The notes under the pieces are model-generated. The model did not search any database. It worked only from the letters and a program-made list of their open reading frames with translations, and had not been told where the DNA came from. Position numbers and translations under genes: made by a program. This document shows positions 42,789 through 51,177 of a stretch of 64,000 nucleotides of DNA, one piece after another (position 1 is the stretch's first letter; each line of letters starts with the position of its first letter). The stretch covers positions 1-64,000 of the forward strand of contig JAJDBB010000122.1 in NCBI GenBank assembly GCA_029261555.1, written 5' to 3'. This DNA is from Nitrospinaceae bacterium (GTDB lineage: Bacteria > Nitrospinota > Nitrospinia > Nitrospinales > JACRGP01).

Positions 42789-43546
42789 TTGCCTCGCTCA
42801 AACGCGCAGTGAAAAGAATTATGGGGCGCCCTCCAGCTCCAAATCCACCGGTCCCGGTTATTCCAACCAGCTCCACCCCGTTTTCTAGAGTAGATATTTC
42901 CTGGAGGTATTTGAAAGGTTCGGGAATTGAAATTGGCGCACTGCATTTTCCCTTACCGGTTTCCCCGGAAGCCAGGGTGAAATATGTCGACCGCATGTCG
43001 GTGAAGGATCTACGGGAACAGTACCCGGAATTGAGCGATCAGAATCTGGTGGAAGTGGATATCATAGCCGACGGTGAGCGGTTGGAAACGGTCGCCGACG
43101 GGTCGCAGGATTTTGTCATCGCCAACCATTTCCTGGAACATTGCCAGAACCCGCTTGCCGCTTTAAAAAATTCCCTGCGCGTTTTAAAGTCCGGCGGCGT
43201 TATGTTTCTCGCCATTCCGGATAAAAGGAATACCTTCGACGTCGACCGACCGACCACGTCTTTGGAACATTTGTTTCGGGATTATGAGGAAGGGCCGGAA
43301 GGATCGCGCCAGGCGCATTACGAAGAATATTCGCGCCTTGTGGACAAGGTGGAAGGCGAAGAGGCCTTGCGCCAGGCGGTGAAGTTCAATATGGACCGGG
43401 ATTACAGCATCCATTTCCACGTATGGACCAGCCGCGACATGATCGATATGATCCAGAGGTTTCAGGCGAAAGTTTTCTCGGGATTTGACGTCGACCTGAT
43501 GACTTGCGATCATCTGGAAGGTATTTTTATTCTTCGCAAAACCTAG
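42785..43546 (+). CDS. Methyltransferase-fold protein of glycan clusters
   Basis: The 253-aa product (GTG start) has a Pro-rich N-terminus (RPPAPNPPVPVIP), then SGIEIGALHFPLPVSPEARV, a variant motif I, VKYVDRMSVKDL and the post-motif DFVIANHFLEHCQNPLAAL. GGVMFLAIPDKRNTFDVDRP follows. Proteins of this type usually accompany glycosyltransferases and may methylate terminal sugars. It is translationally coupled to the previous methyltransferase and is the last plus-strand gene before the convergent half of the cluster (27-nt gap). Confidence 0.85.
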   Translation: MIASLKRAVKRIMGRPPAPNPPVPVIPTSSTPFSRVDISWRYLKGSGIEIGALHFPLPVSPEARVKYVDRMSVKDLREQYPELSDQNLVEVDIIADGERLETVADGSQDFVIANHFLEHCQNPLAALKNSLRVLKSGGVMFLAIPDKRNTFDVDRPTTSLEHLFRDYEEGPEGSRQAHYEEYSRLVDKVEGEEALRQAVKFNMDRDYSIHFHVWTSRDMIDMIQRFQAKVFSGFDVDLMTCDHLEGIFILRKT

Positions 43547-43573
43547 GGCCGCGACTCGCAACAATCAATTTTT

Positions 43574-44554
43574 CTAGTCCCGATACCAACGCATAAATTC
43601 TTCCGCATCTATTTTCGCGCTTTCCTGAATCCGTTTCCTTTTTTTCAGATACTTTGGCAGACTCCTCAGAAACGCCAAGAATCCCAACAGGGATCTCGGT
43701 TCCCGGAGCGCGTAGGCGCCCAATCGCATCAGCTCGACGCCCAGCGTCCGCAGACAGTTTTTGGCGAACGCGGCAAAGGGTTCGTTTTTCAAATAAACCA
43801 GGTAGCGATTTTTTGCGGCGTGGATTTTGACGCCTGCAGGGCGGAGTCCGCCCGTGCCTCCACGGGCATGACGGGCCCGGGCCTGGGGGACGTATAGACT
43901 TTTCCATCCGCGCAGCAAAGCACGCAGGGCGAGATCGACGTCTTCAAAATAAATAAAAAAACCCGCGTCGAAATATTCGCCGTCCAGTTTGACGTCTTCC
44001 AACATGGCGCGCCGGTAGAGGACGGCGGCGCCGTTGATTCCCACAACCTCCTCGGCGTCGTCGTATTGTCCCGCGTCGGGCTGATCGGATCCCCGATCCC
44101 AGGGGCGGCGCTTTTTGGCCAGCAACGTCAAGCCGGCGGAATCGATAATGGAAGTTGTAATCCCATCCTTTACAGGACGTCGCAATTTGCCGCCCAGCGC
44201 GCCGATGTTTTCGTCGCCAAGAGCGCGCTTCATCAACCGTTCCAGGTAATCCGGTTCCAGAACAACGTCCGGGTTGAGCAGAAAAACAAATTCGCTTTGG
44301 CTTTGTTCGATCCCCTGGTTGGCGGCGCGGGCGAAGCCCAGGTTCTCCGGGTTTCTGGCGGTTTTCAAGTCGGAAAAATTTTTTTCTGCCGCATCCAGCG
44401 AACCGTCCGTCGAGGCGTTGTCGATCAAATAAATTTCATAATCCGTCCAGGTTTGTTGGCGCACGGACTCCAGGCATGCGGGCAGGCATTCGGCCCCGTT
44501 CCAGTTGACAATAACGATGGAGACCTGGGATTCTTTTTGAAACGATTGGGTCAT
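43574..44554 (-). CDS. Family 2 glycosyltransferase
   Basis: The 326-aa GT-A fold enzyme has VSIVIVNWNGAECLPACLES, IDNASTDGSL (nucleotide loop), NLGFARAANQGIE and FLLNPDVVLEPDY (metal-binding Asp in the N-P-D position). A later acidic FIYFEDVDLALRALLRGWK is the rhamnosyltransferase-like ED motif. It is cytoplasmic, acting on lipid-linked or nucleotide-sugar substrates. A segment ARARHARGGTGGLRPAG (about residue 230) is encoded by palindromic GC-rich DNA (43839-43875) and looks like an insertion. It is the last gene of the minus-strand half. Confidence 0.9.
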   Translation of the reverse strand: MTQSFQKESQVSIVIVNWNGAECLPACLESVRQQTWTDYEIYLIDNASTDGSLDAAEKNFSDLKTARNPENLGFARAANQGIEQSQSEFVFLLNPDVVLEPDYLERLMKRALGDENIGALGGKLRRPVKDGITTSIIDSAGLTLLAKKRRPWDRGSDQPDAGQYDDAEEVVGINGAAVLYRRAMLEDVKLDGEYFDAGFFIYFEDVDLALRALLRGWKSLYVPQARARHARGGTGGLRPAGVKIHAAKNRYLVYLKNEPFAAFAKNCLRTLGVELMRLGAYALREPRSLLGFLAFLRSLPKYLKKRKRIQESAKIDAEEFMRWYRD

Positions 44555-44575
44555 GGCGCCCGCTCAGGGATTTGC

Positions 44576-45391
44576 TTATGGACCTGTTTTTCTAACGATC
44601 ACGCGAAAGCTCAGTTCTTTTCTTTGCGCTCCTACGATATAGGGAAAGCGGCGGGGTTTATAGAGTATTTTTTTGGGGAAATGATAATAAGCGGTTTCGA
44701 TTTTGAGGGAGAATTCGGCGCTCAAGCCCTCCAGGGTTTTCATCAATTCTGCCGGCGATTGAAAATGAAAATCGATCAGACCGTTTATCTTAAAAAGCGT
44801 GTCGGATGAAATCAGCGACGAGAAAGGTTTTTTCTGTAACCGCCGGATGATTTTATCGCGACAGTCGGTGGGAAAGAAATGAATGTAGGGAATTCTGGAA
44901 TGCTGCTCCATTTTATAATACCGATTGGGCAACTCGAGAAACAAAACGCCTTGCGGTTTTAAAGAGCGAAATATTTCGCGAAGGTATTTTTCCGGATCCT
45001 TGGTGTGCTCCAGTACGTGCATGCTGAACGCCAGGTCGAAGGAGTTCGCTTCGTAGGGAAGATCAAAACCGTCGTACCAATCGACCTGGGCCTTGTTTTC
45101 AAAAGACGCGCCGGCAAACCGCAGGCGCGCCAGGCGCACAAAATTTTCTTCCACCTCTAGGCCGACGACGCGATCCGCGTGTCTTTCAAGAAAGGCCTGC
45201 ATGCACCCTCCCGTGCCGCATCCGGAACTTAAAACGGTCGCGTTTTTTAACGGAATAAATTTTTCTATCTCGTCCGCCAGGATGTGAAACCGATCATGAT
45301 CCAGATAGGTCAGCACAAACTGGTCGTAGTCCGGCCAGTCGCGATATTGTTCCAGATGTTCGTGGACTGCTTGTTTGAAATCGGGTCCCAT
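44576..45391 (-). CDS. Class I methyltransferase, paralog of the upstream gene
   Basis: The 271-aa protein has motif I ATVLSSGCGTGGCMQAFLER, GLEVEENFVRLARLRF and the post-motif FDLAFSMHVLEHTKDPEKY, then VLFLELPNRYYKMEQHSRIP. It closely resembles the next gene upstream (45394-46233) over the whole length, sharing LNRYYKMEQH-type and LHVLEHTKD segments, so the pair arose by tandem duplication. ATG 45391 is 2 nt after the preceding stop; a longer frame would overlap it. Confidence 0.88.
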   Translation of the reverse strand: MGPDFKQAVHEHLEQYRDWPDYDQFVLTYLDHDRFHILADEIEKFIPLKNATVLSSGCGTGGCMQAFLERHADRVVGLEVEENFVRLARLRFAGASFENKAQVDWYDGFDLPYEANSFDLAFSMHVLEHTKDPEKYLREIFRSLKPQGVLFLELPNRYYKMEQHSRIPYIHFFPTDCRDKIIRRLQKKPFSSLISSDTLFKINGLIDFHFQSPAELMKTLEGLSAEFSLKIETAYYHFPKKILYKPRRFPYIVGAQRKELSFRVIVRKTGP

Positions 45392-45393
45392 AA

Positions 45394-46233
45394 TCAGAGC
45401 GCGGGCACAGGGTTTGGAAGCTTGCGGACCACAATGCGAAAGGACGGATAGCGACGGGTCCGGCACGACAAATAAGGCATGGGGTGCGGACGGTAACGAC
45501 GTTTCTCGGGGGAATGGTACAAGGCGTCCTCGATTTCAATTTTATATTCCGCGCTTAAACTTTCGACCATTTTAATTAATTGAGCGGGCGAGGGAAAATG
45601 ATAATCCAGAAGAACATTGAGCCTGTGCCGGACGCCCTCGGAAAGCGTATTCGAAATTGGGAGTTTTAAAATGGCGGCGATCAAACCGTCCCGGATACAC
45701 TTTGGAACGTAATGAACATAGTTGTACATGGTGTGCTGTTCCATTTTGTAATAGCGGTTGGGAAGGTCGAGAAAAAGAATTCCGCCGGGTTTCAAAACGC
45801 GAAAGATATCGCTCAAATAGCGCCTGTTGTCCTTGGTGTGTTCCAGGACGTGCAGACTGGATACCACGTCCACAGATTGATCTTCGTAAGGCAGGGTCAA
45901 ACCGTCGTAAAGATCGATTTGAACGTTTTTGCCGGGCCACCCCTGAAAACGCAATTTGCTCAGTTCGCACAGGGCCGGATCGACCTCGACGCCGATGGCT
46001 TTGGAGGCTCCCCGTTCGGAAAAAACCTGGACGCACCCGCCGGAACTGCATCCGGAACTGAGCACCGCGCTGCCAGAGAGTGAATGGTACTGTTCAATTT
46101 CATCCGCCCAATAATAAAACCGGCTTGGGTCCGTATTGACGTCCCGTATCCGTTCCCGGTCAACAGGGTCCGTGACCGGCGCGGCGTATTTTTCTACGGC
46201 GTTTTTAAAATCAGCGGAAGGAAAGTCGGTCAT
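45394..46233 (-). CDS. Class I methyltransferase, first of a tandem paralog pair
   Basis: The 279-aa product has motif I GSAVLSSGCSSGGCVQVF, GVEVDPALCELSKLRF, SLHVLEHTKDNRRYLSDIFR and GILFLDLPNRYYKMEQHTMY. The ATG at 46233 overlaps the stop of the glycosyltransferase upstream (ATGA), which fixes the start and excludes a 54-residue extension. Two similar methyltransferases side by side may methylate different positions or successive residues of one glycan. Confidence 0.88.
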   Translation of the reverse strand: MTDFPSADFKNAVEKYAAPVTDPVDRERIRDVNTDPSRFYYWADEIEQYHSLSGSAVLSSGCSSGGCVQVFSERGASKAIGVEVDPALCELSKLRFQGWPGKNVQIDLYDGLTLPYEDQSVDVVSSLHVLEHTKDNRRYLSDIFRVLKPGGILFLDLPNRYYKMEQHTMYNYVHYVPKCIRDGLIAAILKLPISNTLSEGVRHRLNVLLDYHFPSPAQLIKMVESLSAEYKIEIEDALYHSPEKRRYRPHPMPYLSCRTRRYPSFRIVVRKLPNPVPAL

Positions 46234-47309
46234 TGCCCGGAGCTTTGTTCCTGGGGGTCCGGGGGTTGTGAGCCCTCTTCCTTGCCGCGTTCCCAGGTCT
46301 CGTATTTTTGGTGGAGGGTCATTAATTTTTCCGACGCTTGAAACATTTTGATGATCTCTTGGCAACCGGCTTTTCTCTTTTTTTGATTGGCCCAACGTTT
46401 CAAAAGCATGGGTCCCATGTTCATGAAAGCGCTTAAATTTCCTTTAAGGCACGCCAGGCCCAGCTTTGGCTTTTGCTTATAGTAGACGCGGGCGAATAAT
46501 ATGCGAGACAAAATAATGCGGTGCGCGTTGCGAATCAGAGCCAGTAATGGAAAGTTTTTTAAAACCACAAACAAGCTGTTGCGAGCGAGGAGGTACAGAA
46601 TTTTAGGGTTGTTTTGGCTGTGTTCCCCTTCTTTGGGGGCGGAGCCTTTGTGATAAATCAGGGCTTCGGGGACGAATTCGCATGGGTAGCCGAAAATCTG
46701 AGCGCGAAAGCTGAGATCGACGTCTTCGTAGTACATCATTAAATCTTCGTCGAACCAGCCTATTTCGTCGAGCATTTTTTTTCGATACAACGCGGCCCCC
46801 GCGCATGCGCCAAAGACGCGGTAGCCCGCTTGAAATTCCGGAGCGTCCCGCAAGGACCAGCCCAGGCGATAGGCGAAACCGTTGCTTAAATACACGTCTC
46901 CCGCGCCGTCCAGAATGTTCCGATAATCGTAGTCCATCATTTTGGAAGCGCAGGTTCCTAAAGCGGGGTCGGCTTCCAAACGCGATTTCAAAGCCGCCAG
47001 CCAGTTAGGATCCGCAACCGTATCTTGATTGAGCAAGGCGATATAATCCGTAGCCCGCGCCTGGCTGAGTCCGATATTGGCGGCGCGCGCAAAGCCCAGC
47101 TTCTCTTTATAGTAACTGGCCCGGACCTGGGGAAATTCACTTTCCAGAAATTCGCGGGTTCCGTCGGTGGAACCGTTGTCGATCACGATCGTCTCAAAAT
47201 CTTTTTCGGTTTGGTCAAACAACGAGTCCAGGCAAGATTGCAAAAGCTCGCGCCCGTTATGCGCCGGAATGATCACGCTGATAAGCGGAGCGCCGCCAAC
47301 GGAAGTCAT
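46230..47309 (-). CDS. Family 2 glycosyltransferase
   Basis: The 359-aa product starts at ATG 47309, 2 nt after the preceding stop. LISVIIPAHNGRELLQSCLD, VIDNGSTDGTREFLE, LGFARAANIGL and YIALLNQDTVADPNW (metal-binding Asp) identify a GT-A rhamnosyltransferase-like enzyme. MMYYEDVDLSFRAQIFGY gives the catalytic-site ED pair. The C-terminal third is basic and helical and probably membrane-associated. It is coupled to both neighbours in a tight minus-strand operon. Confidence 0.92.
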   Translation of the reverse strand: MTSVGGAPLISVIIPAHNGRELLQSCLDSLFDQTEKDFETIVIDNGSTDGTREFLESEFPQVRASYYKEKLGFARAANIGLSQARATDYIALLNQDTVADPNWLAALKSRLEADPALGTCASKMMDYDYRNILDGAGDVYLSNGFAYRLGWSLRDAPEFQAGYRVFGACAGAALYRKKMLDEIGWFDEDLMMYYEDVDLSFRAQIFGYPCEFVPEALIYHKGSAPKEGEHSQNNPKILYLLARNSLFVVLKNFPLLALIRNAHRIILSRILFARVYYKQKPKLGLACLKGNLSAFMNMGPMLLKRWANQKKRKAGCQEIIKMFQASEKLMTLHQKYETWERGKEEGSQPPDPQEQSSGQ

Positions 47310-47311
47310 CG

Positions 47312-48838
47312 TCAACGCTCCGAGGGTGGGAGCAATCGATAGGCCCAAATGCCGAAGGTCCGCTCAATTTTATAAAATATCCGGATTGTCAGGCCCATCG
47401 TTTGACACAGGATTTTCATTAAAAATGTTTTTCCTCCCGGCGGGGAATCCGGTTGCGGTTGCATTTGTCTTCGGTGGGCTTCCAGGAATGTATGAGCGTT
47501 GCGCGCGGCAATGATCGTACTCCGGAGCAGAAAAATAAAGAAATACTTGAACAGCGCCGCTCCGCCTTTTTCAGCTCGCACGGCGCGGACCCGCTTGAGG
47601 TAATAGGCGGGATGGGTGAAGGTTATTTTTTCTATTAATAAGGGTTTGTCCAGGCGCTTCTCGGCCTTGCGGCAAAAGCCCTTCAGGGGTTCCACGGCCC
47701 GCGCCCAGGAAAATTCGTCGCGATGTTTTCGAATATTCTCTTTAAACGCGTCCAGGGAAATTTCACCGGCCGCAATTTTCAGGATTTTATCCGCCAAGCC
47801 TTCCGGGTCGTTGTAATCCACGGTCAGCCCGAATTCTTTTTCCTCAACCAGATCGCTCAAGGCTCCGCCGCGAGTGGTGAGAATGGGCAGTTCCGCCCAG
47901 ATATAATCCATGATCCGGCTGCGATAGGAGAAATCCGTTTCGATTGAAGCGGGATGAGTGTTGAGACCTATATCAGACTCCAGCAAGTAGTCTGCGCGGT
48001 CGGCGTAAGCCACCCAGTCGTTAAAGAAAATCGACTTGGCGGTGAGTCCCAGAGAATCGGATAGAGCGATGGTCTCGGAGATGGAACTCATGACCACCGC
48101 CGCGTTGGGATATTTGCATCCCATGAAAAACAGTTTTACCTTTGGGTTTTTCTTCGCAACAATATCCATGGCCCGCACGGCGGTTAAGGGGTCCAGCCAG
48201 TCGTAAATCCCTCCGCCCCAGAGAAGGACAAAATCGTCTTTTTCAATTCCCGGATAAGCGCCTTTGAGCGCCGGCTTTTTTTTCTCCGGTGGCTGGGAGG
48301 GAAGACCGAAGGGAACCAGGTCGATGATCGAACGCAGGGTCCTGTCTTCGGCGAATGTCAGCGGATTGATCCGGTTTCCGGAGATGAGCATTCCCAACCA
48401 CATGCCTCTTTGGAAGTCGTCGGCGCAAATGAAAAAATCTCCCAAACTCATTTGCAGGGCAAAGCAGTCAATCAATTCATCAAAGGTTTCTTTTTGCTTC
48501 TTCGGTTGTTGGCCTTGATTCAGTTCCAGGTACTCAAAAATTACAGGATCGTAAATATCCAGAACCAGGGCGGCGGGAGTATTTTTCAAAAAAGGGTAAT
48601 ACGGTAGAAGGAACCCCGCCAGAATCACCGCGTCGTGCGAGGCGCAAAGCTGTTTCAGGACGCCGGGGTTGTATTGCGCGAATTTAAAGGGTTCGTTTTC
48701 CAGCTCCATTCCACCGGGAACGGCCAGGGTCGTCTGAAATTCGGGACCCAGCGCTCGAGCGATTTCCAGCATGCGGATAGGCGGTCCGGCCATGTTGGTC
48801 TGGATGGGTTCGTGAGAAACGACCAAAACTTTTTTCAT
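47312..48838 (-). CDS. Family 4-type glycosyltransferase, 508 aa
   Basis: The protein begins MKKVLVVSHEPIQTNMAGPP, then IRMLEIARAL, a GT-B fold N-terminus. The C-terminal Rossmann domain has FVLLWGGGIYDWLDPLTAVR, a variant donor site, VKLFFMGCKYP, DIGLNTHPASIETDFSYRSR and LPILTTRGGALSDLVEEKEFGLTVDYNDPEGLAD. ATG 48838 is preferred; a TTG-started frame to 48958 would add a membrane-like segment but has no ribosome binding site. It is the first gene of the minus-strand half. The following 48839-49116 holds no gene. Confidence 0.88.
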   Translation of the reverse strand: MKKVLVVSHEPIQTNMAGPPIRMLEIARALGPEFQTTLAVPGGMELENEPFKFAQYNPGVLKQLCASHDAVILAGFLLPYYPFLKNTPAALVLDIYDPVIFEYLELNQGQQPKKQKETFDELIDCFALQMSLGDFFICADDFQRGMWLGMLISGNRINPLTFAEDRTLRSIIDLVPFGLPSQPPEKKKPALKGAYPGIEKDDFVLLWGGGIYDWLDPLTAVRAMDIVAKKNPKVKLFFMGCKYPNAAVVMSSISETIALSDSLGLTAKSIFFNDWVAYADRADYLLESDIGLNTHPASIETDFSYRSRIMDYIWAELPILTTRGGALSDLVEEKEFGLTVDYNDPEGLADKILKIAAGEISLDAFKENIRKHRDEFSWARAVEPLKGFCRKAEKRLDKPLLIEKITFTHPAYYLKRVRAVRAEKGGAALFKYFFIFLLRSTIIAARNAHTFLEAHRRQMQPQPDSPPGGKTFLMKILCQTMGLTIRIFYKIERTFGIWAYRLLPPSER

Positions 48839-49116
48839 TTTTTGCGATCGACAAGCTGTGGGGAATTTTCGAGGTAACCTCTTATAAATAGACTGAATAG
48901 CAAGGAATCCGCCAAAAATCAAGGCGCAAATTAGCGTGACAACCTTCGACGCTTCCAAAAATGTTCCGAAAGCAATTGCCTGAATTAGCTTGGTCTTACT
49001 TCATTCGACCCCTTTACAATTGAAAGTCCGAAAGTTGCAGGATTTAATTTTTCCGCTCCTGCGTTGCGTGGTTTGCACGGACGAAGATACTTTGGAACTT
49101 TAAAAAAGTAAAATCG

Positions 49117-49899
49117 TCAAAGGATAATGCTAAGGCAGGTGACGCCTGCGTCGGCTTTTTCAAACTCCCCGATATCGACAGCGTCGACGTTGAAACCGCA
49201 ACGCCGAATTTCCTCCGCCAAGCGCGGATAACCCTCGGGAAAAATCACCCGGTCGCCCAGCGTTAAACAATTCGCGCTTTCATCCGGCGCCGCTTCAATC
49301 CATTCAAATTTTCCAAACGGTTCGACGTCGACCTTGTCCGGCGCGATCAGCAAAATGCCCCGGCCCAGGTAAGACACGGAGCTTTTCAAATGCAGTCCGC
49401 CCTTCACGGCGACCGGGCGGAAAGGTCCGGCATAATTTTTTTCGAGGAAGGTCAAGGCCGCAGGGTTGGTGCGCGAGGATTGCCCGACGTACAGCGCGCC
49501 GTCGATATTCAAGACGTCGCCGCCGTCGACGAACGCCGGAGGCGGGATGGGTTCAACCTTGCGATAACGCCGGAGCGCCGTTGAAACGGATTCCGCCTCC
49601 CCGCGCCGACTATCCGCCCCCATGGAGCACAGCCACGCCCGGTCGCCCGCAACGATAGCGGTATCCTCCACAAACGGGCCGTCGGGAAAGTCTTCCATCG
49701 GGTCCAGCGAAACGATATCCAAACCGGCGCGCCGCAAGGCCGCGACATAGCCCCTATGCTGGGCGAGCGCCTTGGAGCCATCGATGGAATTTTTTTCCGG
49801 ATGGGTCGAAAGAGCTTTGGAAAAGGATTTGCCCGGTTCCCGGACAATGGCCAGCGTGACGCTGGACTCAGTAAGCGCGACTTTTGATGGAGAGCGCAT
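49117..49899 (-). CDS. Dimethylargininase / amidinotransferase-like hydrolase
   Basis: The 260-aa pentein-fold enzyme has FPDGPFVEDTAIVAGDRAWL (substrate-binding and active-site Glu/Asp), FVDGGDVLNI, the catalytic His170 in GGLHLKSSVSYLGRG and the catalytic Cys255 in GVTCLSI at the C-terminus. The family hydrolyses N-omega-methylated arginine to citrulline and amine. The N-terminal region (residues 12-17, SSVTLA) is encoded by the hairpin CCAGCGTCACGCTGG (49865-49851) of a long repeat copy. The ATG at 49899 lies inside the repeat and has no ribosome binding site, so the native start may have been lost. Confidence 0.88.
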   Translation of the reverse strand: MRSPSKVALTESSVTLAIVREPGKSFSKALSTHPEKNSIDGSKALAQHRGYVAALRRAGLDIVSLDPMEDFPDGPFVEDTAIVAGDRAWLCSMGADSRRGEAESVSTALRRYRKVEPIPPPAFVDGGDVLNIDGALYVGQSSRTNPAALTFLEKNYAGPFRPVAVKGGLHLKSSVSYLGRGILLIAPDKVDVEPFGKFEWIEAAPDESANCLTLGDRVIFPEGYPRLAEEIRRCGFNVDAVDIGEFEKADAGVTCLSIIL

Positions 49900-50036
49900 A
49901 GGCTTTGGTGCGTTTGAATATTGAATAGCGCCTTTGCCGGCCCACTGGCAATGTTAACGGTAGGGAGAAATCGATAGCGTCGTTATCGATTCAGAAGAGA
50001 TCGTCCATCCGCCACTATTGCCTCCACGGCGAGTGG
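49851..50036 (+). repeat. Long-form modular repeat overlapping the hydrolase 5' end
   Basis: The left hairpin CCAGCGTGACGCTGG (49851-49865) lies inside the hydrolase gene and the right hairpin is CCACGGCGAGTGG (50024-50036). The interior keeps GCTTTGGTGCGTTTGAATAT and a terminal CACTATTGCCT but contains an unusual GATAGCGTCGTTATCGATTC insertion. At 186 bp it is longer than the 159-bp copies. Confidence 0.6.
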
Positions 50037-50046
50037 CGCCTCGCGA

Positions 50047-50361
50047 TCACAGAGAATTCAAGTCGTTGATGTATTCCGCATCGGGATCGACGTACATGGC
50101 CGCCACGCGGTAAGGATAGTCCGGGTCGCCCGTGGGGAAACAACGCAGAGATTCGGCTTCGATTTCGGTTTCCTGGAATTTTGTGCAACCGGGGAACATA
50201 ACGTAAAAGTGGGCGGATTCCGGAAATTCCTCTTCGGAGAGCAGGCAAATTCCGCCGACGCTCACGTCGATAATTTCCGCCAGGCCCAGGCTGGATTCGT
50301 CCGCAAGGGAGACCTTGCGTTTGACCTCTATTCTCGGGAAGACTCTTTTATCGTTGCTCAT
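50047..50361 (-). CDS. PilZ-domain protein
   Basis: The 104-aa single-domain protein has Arg motif KRVFPRIEVKRKVSL and DVSVGGICLLSEE, the two conserved elements that bind cyclic di-GMP. Hydrophobic strands follow. It probably controls motility or surface properties by binding partners when c-di-GMP is high. A GGDEF protein that could supply c-di-GMP lies at 62749. No ribosome binding site stands out before the ATG. A repeat hairpin lies 10 nt after the stop. Confidence 0.88.
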   Translation of the reverse strand: MSNDKRVFPRIEVKRKVSLADESSLGLAEIIDVSVGGICLLSEEEFPESAHFYVMFPGCTKFQETEIEAESLRCFPTGDPDYPYRVAAMYVDPDAEYINDLNSL

Positions 50362-50470
50362 GGGAACGTGCTTGCCGGCGCTGGCTAACGAATCAGAATA
50401 GTTATTTGGCTGTTAAGATTTTAAGGTGAGATTTTATCGACTTCGAGGGCAAAATCAAGACATAAAATCG

Positions 50471-50629
50471 CCAGCGTGACGCTGGACCCAATAGGTGTGG
50501 ATTGTATGGAGAAGCTACACGCTGTGGTGAGCTTGCAATTCAAATACAATATGGAAAGTTCGACAAGTTGGCGTTTTCGAGTTGGGAATAATTTCTCAGT
50601 GTCAACTATCGGCTCCGGCGCCTCGCCGG
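50471..50629 (+). repeat. Long-form modular repeat copy, 159 bp
   Basis: The left hairpin is CCAGCGTGACGCTGG (50471-50485) and the right is CCGGCGCCTCGCCGG (50615-50629). The core has CAATAGGTGTGGATTGTATG, AGAAGCTACACGCTGTGGTG, AGCTTGCAATTC, GGAAAGTTCGACAAGTTGGC and GTCAACTATCGGC. Its length is identical to the copies at 233 and 12742. The right end lies 5 nt from the stop of the next minus-strand gene. Confidence 0.8.
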
Positions 50630-50633
50630 CCGA

Positions 50634-50906
50634 TTAGGCCACCACGCTGATTCTGGCCCCGCGTTGGTCTTCCGGGGGGAAAAGGACGTTGGGTTCGGAT
50701 TCGGGGGCGACGGTTTCCTTGACAAACCCGGTCAGGGGCACCTCGGGCGTGGCGGCGCTCAGTTGCGGCGCAGGCGTCGTGTTGGGCTGGATCTCAACCG
50801 TGCCCTGCGGACCGGCGCCGTTGTTGATCGTCACCCCGGTAGATCGATTCAGTTCCGATAATCGCGACTTGCCATTCAAATCGCCGACGCCCTGGATTTC
50901 CGGCAT
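50634..50906 (-). CDS. Small hypothetical protein, 90 aa
   Basis: No family is recognised. The start at 50906 has AGGGAG 7 nt upstream; a longer frame to 50933 lacks one. The sequence is low in hydrophobic residues and probably unstructured: MPEIQGVGDLNGKSRLSELN, then TGVTINNGAGPQGTVEI and a Pro/Thr/Glu-rich C-terminus. The repeated NG/GP turns resemble flexible linkers, as in flagellar accessory proteins, and a flagellin gene lies about 3.3 kb away, but no function is shown. Confidence 0.55.
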   Translation of the reverse strand: MPEIQGVGDLNGKSRLSELNRSTGVTINNGAGPQGTVEIQPNTTPAPQLSAATPEVPLTGFVKETVAPESEPNVLFPPEDQRGARISVVA

Positions 50907-51177
50907 AGTTAATACTCCCTGAACGCAAAACAATCCTGCGGCCCCGCCAACGGGCGCCGACCGCTAACCGTTTTGGAAAATTGTCTTCCCTGATTAAAAT
51001 TTATAGACCGCCGCCCCTTTTGTCAATACTCCTTCATAAGATTGATTTTCAGCCGCTTGGCGGCCCAAAGGAATCAAAAAACGCTACACAACCCTGCCTG
51101 CCTGTGCCAAAATGGATCTAGTTGTTATTATGCCTGTTAGGCAAACCGATTTACACCCGACGAAAGCAAACGCAATC

